Position numbers and translations under genes: made by a program. The notes under the pieces are model-generated. The model worked only from the letters and a program-made list of their open reading frames with translations, was not told where the DNA came from and ran no database searches. Positions 36,621 through 44,259 of a DNA stretch of 64,000 nt are shown here, one piece after another. Every line of letters begins with the position of its first letter. Position 1 is the stretch's first letter. This stretch comes from UBA10649 sp963842725 (GTDB taxonomy: Bacteria > Actinomycetota > Actinomycetes > S36-B12): positions 124,001-188,000 of the forward strand of contig CAWJHN010000001.1 in the NCBI GenBank assembly GCA_963842725.1, written 5' to 3'.

Positions 36621-36685
36621 CCGTCGACCTTGAGGTTGGCGGGCGAATCCGTCCCGGATTTCGCCGCCAACCTCAAGGTCGACGG
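36621..36685. repeat. Palindromic repeat copy 4 (most diverged)
   Basis: This is a 65-bp palindrome of the CCGTCGACC subtype with changes in the central part (GGGCGAATCCGTCCCGGATT). It lies between the mreB start and the end of the alpha/beta-hydrolase gene, and GGGGTGGGG follows on the right. Confidence 0.93.
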
Positions 36686-36692
36686 GGTGGGG

Positions 36693-38075
36693 TCAGGCCT
36701 GGTCGATGCGTTGCGCGCGCTCGACTTCCTTGGTCCGCAGGTAGGCCTCGAGGCGCTCCGCGATGCCCGCATCGGACGGCAGCGCGTAGGCGGCCGTCAC
36801 CGCGGCACCGAGATCGGCGCGGTAGTCGTGGCCCAGGCTCTGGAAGTCGCCCGGCTTCACGTTCGTGGCGAACAGCGTGTCGACGAGGACCTGGGCCCAG
36901 GTGATGAACGGCTTCCACGTCATCGACTCCGGGATGTTGCGACCCCGGGTGCCGTCCTTCGGCAGCCAGTGCGGCCGATTGAGCAGCAGGTCGGGCCGGT
37001 TGCGCACGACCGGGTCGCCGTCGTGCTCGAGGAACCACACGCGCGGGCGCGGATCGGGCACCGGGTCCGGGATCTGCTCGGGCCGGTCGATCGTGAAGGA
37101 CTCCCCCGCGCACAGTGCGTGGAAGACATCGGCGACCTCGCCCCCCGGCGTGCCCACCCACAGCGCCGCGGCGACGCCATAGTGGTCCAGGTCGAGCGGG
37201 CCGGCGGACACGGCCGCCTCCTGCACCTTGGCACCCAGGCTCTCGCCGTACAGCAGGATCCTGGGTCGGACCTGGCGTCCGGACAGTTCCTCGCGGATCG
37301 CGTCGAGCAGGAGCCGCTGGGTGTGCGCGGCGACCCCGACCTTGCTCAAGGACAGGAAGGACGGCAGCAGCCCGTACCCGACGGCCACCGCCGCGCAGTC
37401 TCCGCGCGTGAGCACCTCGACCACGTCGACCGGGGTGGGATTGGCGTAGCCGGTGCCGGCGGGCGCCTGGACGATCAGGTTCGCGCGGTCGAACGCGCCC
37501 GTGCGCCTCAGCTCGGCCATGGCCAGGCCGACGCGCTGCTCAGGGGTCTCGGCGGCGTCCTGCCCGACGAACACGCGTACCGGACGGGCGACCGGCTCCT
37601 GGCCGGTCACCTCCCGCACGCCCTCCGGGGTCGAGACGGTGTGGACGAAGCGAGCGCCCTCGCGGCCGAGTTCGGCCATCGTCAGCGCCGAGCCGGGTCC
37701 AGCGGAGACGTCGGGGTCGCTGGGCGCCGCGGCGAAGCCGGGATCGAGCCCGCGGCCCTCCTCGACCATGCCGCCGAGCACCCTGCGGGCACCGACGTTG
37801 CCGGCCACGGACACGGCGGCCAGCGCACCGACGCCGACGGCCACCGGGGTCAGTGTGGTCACGGGTCCCGGGCCCTTTCCGGCGGCGGCCTTCAGCAGCG
37901 AGGTGCCGATGCCCGCCTTCAGCCCGGTGCCGAGGCCGACCAGGCCGCCGAGCACGAACGGGAAGCCCGCGCGCACCTTGCCGGGCCAGGGAACCAGGGT
38001 CTCGCCGCGGGACACGGCGGCGACCGCACCACCGACGGCGGCACCTGCGAGGAGCCCGATCGCGACCGGCTTCAC
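36693..38075 (-). CDS. Membrane-anchored alpha/beta-hydrolase (PF10081 type)
   Basis: The 460-residue protein has an N-terminal part with three to four hydrophobic segments and a C-terminal alpha/beta-hydrolase domain with the nucleophile elbow GESLGAKV (~residues 276-283). This matches the actinobacterial family PF10081 with its PF15420 N-terminus. Substrates are unknown; a lipase or esterase role is usual guesswork. The GTG is 5 bp after the ndk stop, so it may be read through from ndk. A palindromic repeat lies just downstream. Confidence 0.8.
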   Translation of the reverse strand: MKPVAIGLLAGAAVGGAVAAVSRGETLVPWPGKVRAGFPFVLGGLVGLGTGLKAGIGTSLLKAAAGKGPGPVTTLTPVAVGVGALAAVSVAGNVGARRVLGGMVEEGRGLDPGFAAAPSDPDVSAGPGSALTMAELGREGARFVHTVSTPEGVREVTGQEPVARPVRVFVGQDAAETPEQRVGLAMAELRRTGAFDRANLIVQAPAGTGYANPTPVDVVEVLTRGDCAAVAVGYGLLPSFLSLSKVGVAAHTQRLLLDAIREELSGRQVRPRILLYGESLGAKVQEAAVSAGPLDLDHYGVAAALWVGTPGGEVADVFHALCAGESFTIDRPEQIPDPVPDPRPRVWFLEHDGDPVVRNRPDLLLNRPHWLPKDGTRGRNIPESMTWKPFITWAQVLVDTLFATNVKPGDFQSLGHDYRADLGAAVTAAYALPSDAGIAERLEAYLRTKEVERAQRIDQA

Positions 38076-38079
38076 GGGA

Positions 38080-38490
38080 TCAGGCCAGACCGGGGAAGAA
38101 CAGGGCGATCTCGCGGGCGGCCGACTCCGGGGAGTCCGAGCCGTGCGTCACGTTGTTCTGCATCTCGGAGGCGAGGTCGCCCCGGATGGTGCCGGGAGCT
38201 GCGTTGACCGGATTGGTGGCGCCCATCATGGTCCGCCAGGACACGATGACGTCCGGACCCTCGATCACGGCCGCGACCAGCGGGCCACCGGTGATGAAGT
38301 CGACCAGGTCGCGGAAGAACGGCTTGTCCTTGTGCTCGCCGTAGTGCTCCTCGGCGACGGAGGCTTCCAGCGTGCGCAGCTCGAGGGCGACGATGCTGAA
38401 GCCCTTGCGCTCGATGCGGCCGAGGACCTCGCCCACGAGGCCGCGGGCCACGCCGTCGGGCTTGACAAGGACAAGGGTGCGCTCGGACAC
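38080..38490 (-). CDS. ndk: Nucleoside diphosphate kinase
   Basis: Ndk equalises NTP pools by transferring phosphate through a His residue. The 136 residues begin SERTLVLVKPDGVARG and contain the active site NNVTHGSDS (His ~115). The GTG start has GAGGAG six bases upstream; the in-frame extension upstream is not homologous. Confidence 0.97.
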   Translation of the reverse strand: MSERTLVLVKPDGVARGLVGEVLGRIERKGFSIVALELRTLEASVAEEHYGEHKDKPFFRDLVDFITGGPLVAAVIEGPDVIVSWRTMMGATNPVNAAPGTIRGDLASEMQNNVTHGSDSPESAAREIALFFPGLA

Positions 38491-38565
38491 GAAGGACTCC
38501 TCTACGGCAGGTGGACGCATCGCCCAGCGATGCCATCGCATCCTAACGAGCCGCGGTCGCCGTCC

Positions 38566-38898
38566 TCACTTCGAGTTCGCGGCCCGCAGGGCGTCGACGC
38601 GACGGCCGTTGTGCACGGCGAGGTACCACAGGACGACGAACACGACGCCGACGATCAGCATCGACCAGCCGACGACGAGGCTGGTCGACAGCACGAGCAG
38701 TTGCAGGATCCAGCCGGCCAGCAGTCCGTGGCGGGTTCCGACGAAACCGGTGGCCACGATGAGCAGCGTGCTCAGGACCAGGCCGACGACCCAGGCCAGC
38801 GCAGTGTTCTGCACGGAGCCGTTGGACGTCGCCAGTGCGGTGGCCAGGAACACCACGATCGCCTCGATGCCCAGCACGGCCGAGCACAGCACCCTCAT
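38566..38898 (-). CDS. DUF4233 membrane protein
   Basis: The 110-residue protein has four hydrophobic helices and begins RVLCSAVLGIEAIVVFLA, the pattern of DUF4233, a family regularly found between folC and ndk in actinobacteria. Function unknown. It starts 16 bp after folC. Confidence 0.85.
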   Translation of the reverse strand: MRVLCSAVLGIEAIVVFLATALATSNGSVQNTALAWVVGLVLSTLLIVATGFVGTRHGLLAGWILQLLVLSTSLVVGWSMLIVGVVFVVLWYLAVHNGRRVDALRAANSK

Positions 38899-38914
38899 GA
38901 CAGCAGCCCCGCCC

Positions 38915-40279
38915 TCATGTCAGCAGCCTCTTGGCGTCGCCGACCAGCACGACCGAACCGGTGATCAGCACGCCCGTGCCGCCGAGCTCCCCGCCCTGCT
39001 CGGCCTGGGCCACCGCGAGGTCGACCGCATCGGCCAGGCGCGGGGCGACGGACACGCGGTCCGCTCCGAAGACCTCCGTGGCGATGGCCGCCAGCGACTC
39101 GACGTCGAGGGCGCGCGGTGATGACGGCTGCGTGATCACGATGCTGTTGAGGACCGTCTCGAGCGCGGTCAGCACGCCATGGGCGTCCTTGTCGCCGAGG
39201 ACGCCCACGACGCCCACGAGGCTGGTGAAGTCGAACGAGTCGTCGATCGCGGTGGCGAGGGCCGCGGCACCGTGCGGGTTGTGCGCCGCGTCGACGAGGA
39301 TTGTCGGGCTGCGCCGGAGCACCTCGAGTCGGCCGGGCGAGGTGGCCATGGCGAAGCCGGCCCGGACGACGTCCGGATCGAGCGGGCCGACGCCCCTCAG
39401 GAAAGCCTCGACCGATGCCAGGGCGAGGACGGCGTTGTGGGCCTGATGCTCGCCGAACAGCGGCAGGAAGACGTCGTCGTACTCGGCGCCCAGCCCCTTG
39501 AGCCCGAGCACCTGCCCTCCGACCGCGACCCCGCGCGAGACGACGCCGAACTCGAGCCCCTCGCGCGCGACCACGGCGTCGACGGCGACGCAGCGCTCGA
39601 GCAGGACGGCAGCCGCCTCGAGCGGCTGCGGGGCGATGACCGCGAACGAGCCGGCCTTGATGATGCCGGCCTTCTCGCGCGCCACCGCGTCGATGGTGTC
39701 GCCGAGGTAGTCGCGGTGGTCGAGTCCGATCGGCGTCACGACGGCCACGATCCCGTCGGCCACGTTGGTGGAGTCCCACGTGCCACCGAGCCCCACCTCG
39801 ACCACGGCGACGTCGACCGGCGCGTCGGCGAACGCGGCGAAGGCCAGGGCCGTCATGACCTCGAAGTAGCTCAGCGGCACGCCACCGTCCCGCAGTGAGT
39901 TGGCGTCGACGACCCCGACGTACGGCGCGATCTCCTGCCAGGTGGCCAGGAGGCGATCGGCGGAGATCGGCTCGCCGTCGAAGCACAGGCGCTCGCGTGC
40001 GTCGACCAGGTGGGGCGAGGTGAACAGGCCGGTGCGCAGTCCGCAGGAGCGCAGAAGGGCCTCGATCATGCGCGCGGTCGAGCTCTTGCCGTTGGTGCCG
40101 GTGACGTGGATGACGGGGTAGGAGTGCTGCGGATCGCCCAGCAGGTCGGTCAGCGCCGCGATCCGCGCCAGCGACGGCTCGATGCGGCTCTCCGGCCACC
40201 GGCTGTCGAGTTCGGCCCACAGCTGCGCGAGGCGCGGGTCGGGCCCCCCAAGGACTGACGCACCGGGGTCTGGGATCAC
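38915..40279 (-). CDS. folC: Folylpolyglutamate/dihydrofolate synthase FolC
   Basis: FolC adds glutamate to dihydropteroate and folates. The 454-residue Mur-ligase-family protein has the P-loop HVTGTNGKSSTARMI (~residues 58-72), a central domain with GLGGTWDSTN, and the C-terminal VDAAHNPHG motif. The GTG at 40279 has TAGACT 6 bp upstream and no Shine-Dalgarno. The folC-valS pair is usual, but here valS is divergent, with a PPOX-fold gene and two palindromic repeats inserted between. Confidence 0.94.
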   Translation of the reverse strand: MIPDPGASVLGGPDPRLAQLWAELDSRWPESRIEPSLARIAALTDLLGDPQHSYPVIHVTGTNGKSSTARMIEALLRSCGLRTGLFTSPHLVDARERLCFDGEPISADRLLATWQEIAPYVGVVDANSLRDGGVPLSYFEVMTALAFAAFADAPVDVAVVEVGLGGTWDSTNVADGIVAVVTPIGLDHRDYLGDTIDAVAREKAGIIKAGSFAVIAPQPLEAAAVLLERCVAVDAVVAREGLEFGVVSRGVAVGGQVLGLKGLGAEYDDVFLPLFGEHQAHNAVLALASVEAFLRGVGPLDPDVVRAGFAMATSPGRLEVLRRSPTILVDAAHNPHGAAALATAIDDSFDFTSLVGVVGVLGDKDAHGVLTALETVLNSIVITQPSSPRALDVESLAAIATEVFGADRVSVAPRLADAVDLAVAQAEQGGELGGTGVLITGSVVLVGDAKRLLT

Positions 40280-40285
40280 CCTCGG

Positions 40286-40291
40286 AGTCTA
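40286..40291 (-). promoter_or_regulatory. -10 box of a leaderless folC promoter
   Basis: TAGACT on the minus strand lies 6 bp before the folC GTG, the same box and spacing as at valS. Confidence 0.55.
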
Positions 40292-40310
40292 CGGACGCCA
40301 CACCCCCCGC

Positions 40311-40371
40311 GCCGACCTTGAGGTTGGCGGCGGAATCCGCGCAGCGGATCGCCGCCAACCTCAAGGTCGGC
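40311..40371. repeat. Palindromic repeat copy 5
   Basis: This is a 61-bp palindrome of the GCCGACC subtype, identical base for base and in the same orientation as the core of copy 6, 640 bp away. It lies between the divergent starts of folC and the PPOX-fold gene. Confidence 0.95.
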
Positions 40372-40391
40372 AGGGGTGGGGGTGGGGTGGC

Positions 40392-40397
40392 TACGGT
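40392..40397 (+). promoter_or_regulatory. -10 box of the leaderless PPOX-gene promoter
   Basis: TACGGT lies 6 bp before the ATG at 40404. No Shine-Dalgarno is present, only a G/T-rich run. Confidence 0.4.
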
Positions 40398-40403
40398 ATG
40401 GGC

Positions 40404-40964
40404 ATGGCCATCGCCCTGGACGAGATCGACGAGAAGCTCGCCGCCTGGATCACCGCACAGCCCGTCTACTTCGTGGCCACGGCCCCGCGGTCCGACGACC
40501 AGCTGATCAACCTGTCGCCCAAGGGCTCGAGTGGCACCTTCACCGTCATCGACGGGCACACCGTCGCCTACCTCGACCTGACCGGCAGCGGCATCGAGAC
40601 GATCGCCCACCTGCGCGAGAACGGACGCATCGTCATCATGCTGTGCTCCTTCGAGGGCAGGCCGAACATCGTCCGCCTGCACGGTCGCGGACGCGTGGTG
40701 ATGCCGGACGATCCCGAGTTCGCCGGACTCATCGGGCGGTTCTCCGAGCATCCCGGCGTGCGCTCGATCATCGTCGTCGATGTCACGCGGATCTCCGAGT
40801 CATGCGGCTACGCGGTGCCGACGATGACCTACGTGGCCGACCGCGACGTGCTCGACCTCGGCAACGCGAAGCGGGGACCCGAAGGCCTGGCCCAGTACCG
40901 GGCCGAGAACAACGCAGCCAGCCTCGACGGGCTCCCGGGCCTCCCAGCACCCCGCCGACCTTGA
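40404..40964 (+). CDS. Pyridoxamine 5'-phosphate oxidase-fold protein
   Basis: The 186-residue protein belongs to the PPOX/split-barrel flavin family: VYFVATAP then INLSPKGSSGTFTVID and RIVIMLCSFEGRPNIVRLHG match the FMN- or F420-binding barrel of this group. Substrate and cofactor are unknown. The ATG at 40404 is preferred over 40398 for its spacing to TACGGT. The last residues (PRRP) and the stop codon are encoded by palindromic repeat copy 6, and copy 5 lies just upstream, so the gene is bracketed by identical repeats. Confidence 0.85.
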   Translation: MAIALDEIDEKLAAWITAQPVYFVATAPRSDDQLINLSPKGSSGTFTVIDGHTVAYLDLTGSGIETIAHLRENGRIVIMLCSFEGRPNIVRLHGRGRVVMPDDPEFAGLIGRFSEHPGVRSIIVVDVTRISESCGYAVPTMTYVADRDVLDLGNAKRGPEGLAQYRAENNAASLDGLPGLPAPRRP

Positions 40965-41017
40965 GGTTGGCGGCGGAATCCGCGCAGCGGATCGCCGCCA
41001 ACCTCAAGGTCGGCGGG
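40951..41017. repeat. Palindromic repeat copy 6
   Basis: This 67-bp element holds the same 61-bp core as copy 5 in the same orientation, extended by CCC/GGG. It contains the TGA stop of the PPOX gene (40962-40964) and ends 15 bp before the valS -10 box. Confidence 0.95.
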
Positions 41018-41031
41018 TGGGGGCGCGCAAA

Positions 41032-41037
41032 TAGACT
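41032..41037 (+). promoter_or_regulatory. -10 box of a leaderless valS promoter
   Basis: TAGACT lies 6 bp before the valS ATG, with no Shine-Dalgarno. The region where a -35 would lie is the end of the palindromic repeat. Confidence 0.6.
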
Positions 41038-41043
41038 CCGGCC

Positions 41044-43617
41044 ATGAGCTCTGACCGCCTGCCTGACAAGCCCACCCTCGACGGCATCGAGGCGAAGTGG
41101 TCGCAGGCGTGGCAGGACCAGGGCACCTACCGCTTCGATCGCACCAAGACCCGCGAGCAGGTCTTCTCCATCGACACTCCCCCGCCGACCGTCAGCGGCT
41201 CCCTGCACGTCGGGCACGTGTTCTCGTACACCCACACCGACTGCATCGCCCGCTACAAGCGGATGCGAGGCCTCGAGGTCTTCTACCCGATGGGCTGGGA
41301 CGACAACGGCCTGCCCACCGAGCGGCGCGTCCAGAACTACTTCGGCGTCCGCTGCGACCCGAGCCTGCCCTACGACCCGGCCTTCGAGCCGCCGGCCGAG
41401 CCGGACGCCAAGCGGCAGGTCCCCGTCTCCCGCAAGAACTTCGTCGAGCTCTGCGAGCGGCTGACGATCGAGGACGAGGTCGTCTTCGAGGAGCTGTGGC
41501 GCCGGATGGGCCTGTCGGTCGACTGGACGCAGACGTACCAGACCATCGACGCCACCTCCCAGCGCGTGAGCCAGCTCGCGTTCCTGCGCAACCTGGCGCG
41601 CGGTGAGGCCTACCAGTCCGAGGCGCCGACGCTGTGGGACGTCACCTTCAGGACGGCCGTCGCGCAGGCCGAGCTCGAGGACCGCGAACGCCCCGGCGCC
41701 TACTACCGCATCGGCTTCCCGTCGACGGCCGACCCCGAGACCACGGTCTTCATCGAGACGACGCGCCCCGAGCTGCTGGCCGCCTGCGTCGCCCTGGTGG
41801 CGCATCCCGACGACGAGCGCTACCAGCCGCTGTTCGGCGCCACCGTCCGCACGCCCGCCTTCGGCGTCGAGGTCCCCGTCGTCGCCCACACCCTGGCCGA
41901 TCCCGACAAGGGTTCCGGCATCGCCATGATCTGCACCTTCGGCGACCTCACCGACGTCACCTGGTGGCGTGAGCTGCAGCTGCCCACCCGCCCGATCATC
42001 GGCTGGGACGGCCGCATCCTGCCCGAGACGCCGGAGTGGATCACGTCCGACGCCGGCCGGGAGAACTACGCGCTGATCACCGGCACCACGAGCCACACGG
42101 CCAAGGAGCGGATGGTCGAGATCCTGACGACATCCGGTGACCTGGTCGGCGAGCCGAAGCCGATCACCCATCCGGTCAAGTTCTTCGAGAAGGGCGACAA
42201 GCCGCTCGAGATCGTCACCACGCGCCAGTGGTACATCACCAACGGCGGACGCGACCCGCAGCTGCGCGCGCGGCTCGTGGAGCGCGGCAACGAGCTGACC
42301 TGGCACCCGCCCCACATGCGCGTGCGCTACGAGAACTGGGTCGAGGGACTCAACGGCGACTGGCTCATCTCGCGCCAGCGCTTCTTCGGCGTCCCGCTGC
42401 CGCTGTGGTACCCCCTCGACGAGACCGGCACGCCGGTCTACGACTCCCCCATCGCCCCGGCCGAGGACGCTCTGCCGATCGACCCGAGCAGCGACGTCCC
42501 CCCGGGGTATGCCGCCGACCAGCGCGGCGTTCCCGGGGGCTTCATGGGCGACCCCGACATCATGGACACCTGGGCGACCAGCTCGCTGACGCCGCAGATC
42601 GCCGGCGGCTGGGAGCGCGACCCCGACCTGTGGGAGCGCGTCTTCCCGATGGACCTGCGCCCGCAGGCCCACGAGATCATCCGCACCTGGCTGTTCTCCT
42701 CCGTGGTGCGCGCGCATCTCGAGGACGACTGCCTGCCCTGGGGCCACGCCTCGATCTCGGGCTGGATCCTCGACCCGGACCGCAAGAAGATGAGCAAGTC
42801 CAAGGGCAACGTCGTCACGCCGATGGGCGTCCTCGACGAGTTCAGCTCCGACGCCGTCCGCTACTGGGCCGCCTCGGCGCGCCCGGGCACCGACACCGCG
42901 TTCGACATCGGCCAGATGAAGATCGGACGGCGCCTGGCCATCAAGCTGCTCAACGCCAGCAAGTTCGTGCTCGGCCACGCGGCGCGCGAGGACGACGCCG
43001 CGATCGTCAACCCGCTCGACCGGGCCCTCCTGGCCCGGCTCGCGACGACCGTGCAGCAGGCCACCGAGGCCTTCGAGGACTTCAACTACGCCAAGGCCCT
43101 CGAGCTGGCCGAGACGTTCTTCTGGAACTTCACCGACGACTACGTCGAGCTGGTCAAGGACCGCGCATACGGCGGCCAGGGCGCCGCCCAGTCCGCGTCC
43201 GCGACGGCCACACTCGCCACGGCGCTCAGCGTCCAGCTCCGGCTGTTCGCGCCGTTCCTGCCGTTCACCACCGAGGAGGTCTGGTCGTGGTGGCAGGAGG
43301 GGTCCGTGCACCGTCAGCCGTGGCCGGACGCCGCAGCGGTGGCGGCGCTGGCCGCCGATGGCGATCCGCTGCTCGTCGACGACGTGGCCGTCGCGCTGTC
43401 GCTGGTGCGCAAGGCGAAGTCGGAGGCGAAGGCGTCGATGCGCGCCGACGTCGCGAGTGCGGTCATCACCGCCAGCGAGGACGTCGTGGGCCGGCTGTCG
43501 GCGGTCGAGGGCGATCTGCAGGCGACCGGACGGATCCACGAGCTGTCCATGATCGCGGCGGAGGGACCGATCATCGTCGAAGTCGTGCTGGCCGAGGTGT
43601 CCGACGCCTTGTCCTGA
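41044..43617 (+). CDS. valS: Valyl-tRNA synthetase
   Basis: ValRS charges tRNA-Val and hydrolyses mischarged Thr-tRNA. The 857-residue protein has SGSLHVGHVF (HIGH motif, residues 51-60), an editing domain, and KKMSKSKGN (~residue 582) in an intact frame, followed by the anticodon-binding domain and a short C-terminal arm. It is the only large plus-strand housekeeping gene in this part of the window. Confidence 0.97.
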   Translation: MSSDRLPDKPTLDGIEAKWSQAWQDQGTYRFDRTKTREQVFSIDTPPPTVSGSLHVGHVFSYTHTDCIARYKRMRGLEVFYPMGWDDNGLPTERRVQNYFGVRCDPSLPYDPAFEPPAEPDAKRQVPVSRKNFVELCERLTIEDEVVFEELWRRMGLSVDWTQTYQTIDATSQRVSQLAFLRNLARGEAYQSEAPTLWDVTFRTAVAQAELEDRERPGAYYRIGFPSTADPETTVFIETTRPELLAACVALVAHPDDERYQPLFGATVRTPAFGVEVPVVAHTLADPDKGSGIAMICTFGDLTDVTWWRELQLPTRPIIGWDGRILPETPEWITSDAGRENYALITGTTSHTAKERMVEILTTSGDLVGEPKPITHPVKFFEKGDKPLEIVTTRQWYITNGGRDPQLRARLVERGNELTWHPPHMRVRYENWVEGLNGDWLISRQRFFGVPLPLWYPLDETGTPVYDSPIAPAEDALPIDPSSDVPPGYAADQRGVPGGFMGDPDIMDTWATSSLTPQIAGGWERDPDLWERVFPMDLRPQAHEIIRTWLFSSVVRAHLEDDCLPWGHASISGWILDPDRKKMSKSKGNVVTPMGVLDEFSSDAVRYWAASARPGTDTAFDIGQMKIGRRLAIKLLNASKFVLGHAAREDDAAIVNPLDRALLARLATTVQQATEAFEDFNYAKALELAETFFWNFTDDYVELVKDRAYGGQGAAQSASATATLATALSVQLRLFAPFLPFTTEEVWSWWQEGSVHRQPWPDAAAVAALAADGDPLLVDDVAVALSLVRKAKSEAKASMRADVASAVITASEDVVGRLSAVEGDLQATGRIHELSMIAAEGPIIVEVVLAEVSDALS

Positions 43618-43632
43618 GCCGATACGGCCGTC

Positions 43633-43839
43633 ATGGAGGGTCTCGTCGTCATCCTGCTGCTGGTCGTGCTCGGCGCCACCGTGGCAGCGGCATTCCTGAG
43701 CTACCGCAAGCACGTCCGGGCGGCGCGCGTGCGGTCGTCAGCGGCCCTGAGCGCCCTGCTGGCCGAGGCGTACCTGCTCGAGCAGCAGGCGGCGCGGGCT
43801 GAGGAGCCCAAGCCGGAGCCCAACGACGAGGTGGTGTGA
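43633..43839 (+). CDS. 68-residue single-pass membrane protein
   Basis: The protein has one N-terminal helix (LVVILLLVVLGATVAAAFL), a basic stretch (YRKHVRAARVR), a helical segment with Leu/Ala spacing, and an acidic Pro-rich tail. It resembles a small type-I or anchored helper protein, but no family is recognised. It starts 16 bp after valS and is probably co-transcribed. It is convergent with the pilus-side hypothetical gene. Confidence 0.65.
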   Translation: MEGLVVILLLVVLGATVAAAFLSYRKHVRAARVRSSAALSALLAEAYLLEQQAARAEEPKPEPNDEVV

Positions 43840-43845
43840 GCGGCC

Positions 43846-44250
43846 TCAGCTCTCGAGGTTGCCCAGCTCCTTGAGCAGGCCGAGCTGGGTCGCGGTGCGC
43901 GGCTGCTCCGCGGGTGCGGGCGCCTCCGGCGGGACCTCGTCCGGGAGGGCCTCGTCCATCTCCTCCAGCCCCTGCAGCTCGGGTGCGTAGACCCGGATCA
44001 GGTCGATTCCGCTGACATCGACGCCATCCGCGGAGTCCAGGTCACTGGGCAGGATCAGCAGCTCGGGTGCCATCTCGTGCAGGCTGGAGTCCTGCTCGGC
44101 CGCGGCTGCGAACCAGTCCGGCGTCTCCGACGCGGCCATCGGCAGCCGCAACTGCTTGGCACCCTTGGCGATCTCGGCCAGGTCGACCGGCTGCTCGAGC
44201 GCGAACATCGCGAAGGCGGCCGCCACGATCGCCTGCTGCGCGGTGGTCAT
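43846..44250 (-). CDS. Hypothetical protein downstream of the CpaE-like ATPase
   Basis: This acidic 134-residue protein has an alanine-rich first helix (QQAIVAAAFAMFALEQ) and a Pro/Ala/Glu-rich linker near the end. No family is recognised. It begins 10 bp after the CpaE-like gene and may be its partner in the pilus locus. Confidence 0.6.
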   Translation of the reverse strand: MTTAQQAIVAAAFAMFALEQPVDLAEIAKGAKQLRLPMAASETPDWFAAAAEQDSSLHEMAPELLILPSDLDSADGVDVSGIDLIRVYAPELQGLEEMDEALPDEVPPEAPAPAEQPRTATQLGLLKELGNLES

Positions 44251-44259
44251 GTCGTCGCC

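Noticed and set aside
19531..41017. Palindromic repeats as Rho-independent terminators
   Set aside because: No U-tract follows any copy, and copies 2 and 5 lie between divergent start codons.
43618..43625. GCCGATAC 7 bp before the small gene at 43633 as a promoter
   Set aside because: No -35-like element at the right spacing, and the gene is more simply read through from valS.
40783..43713. 976-codon frame opposite valS
   Set aside because: Antisense shadow of valS; valS itself is intact and fully conserved.
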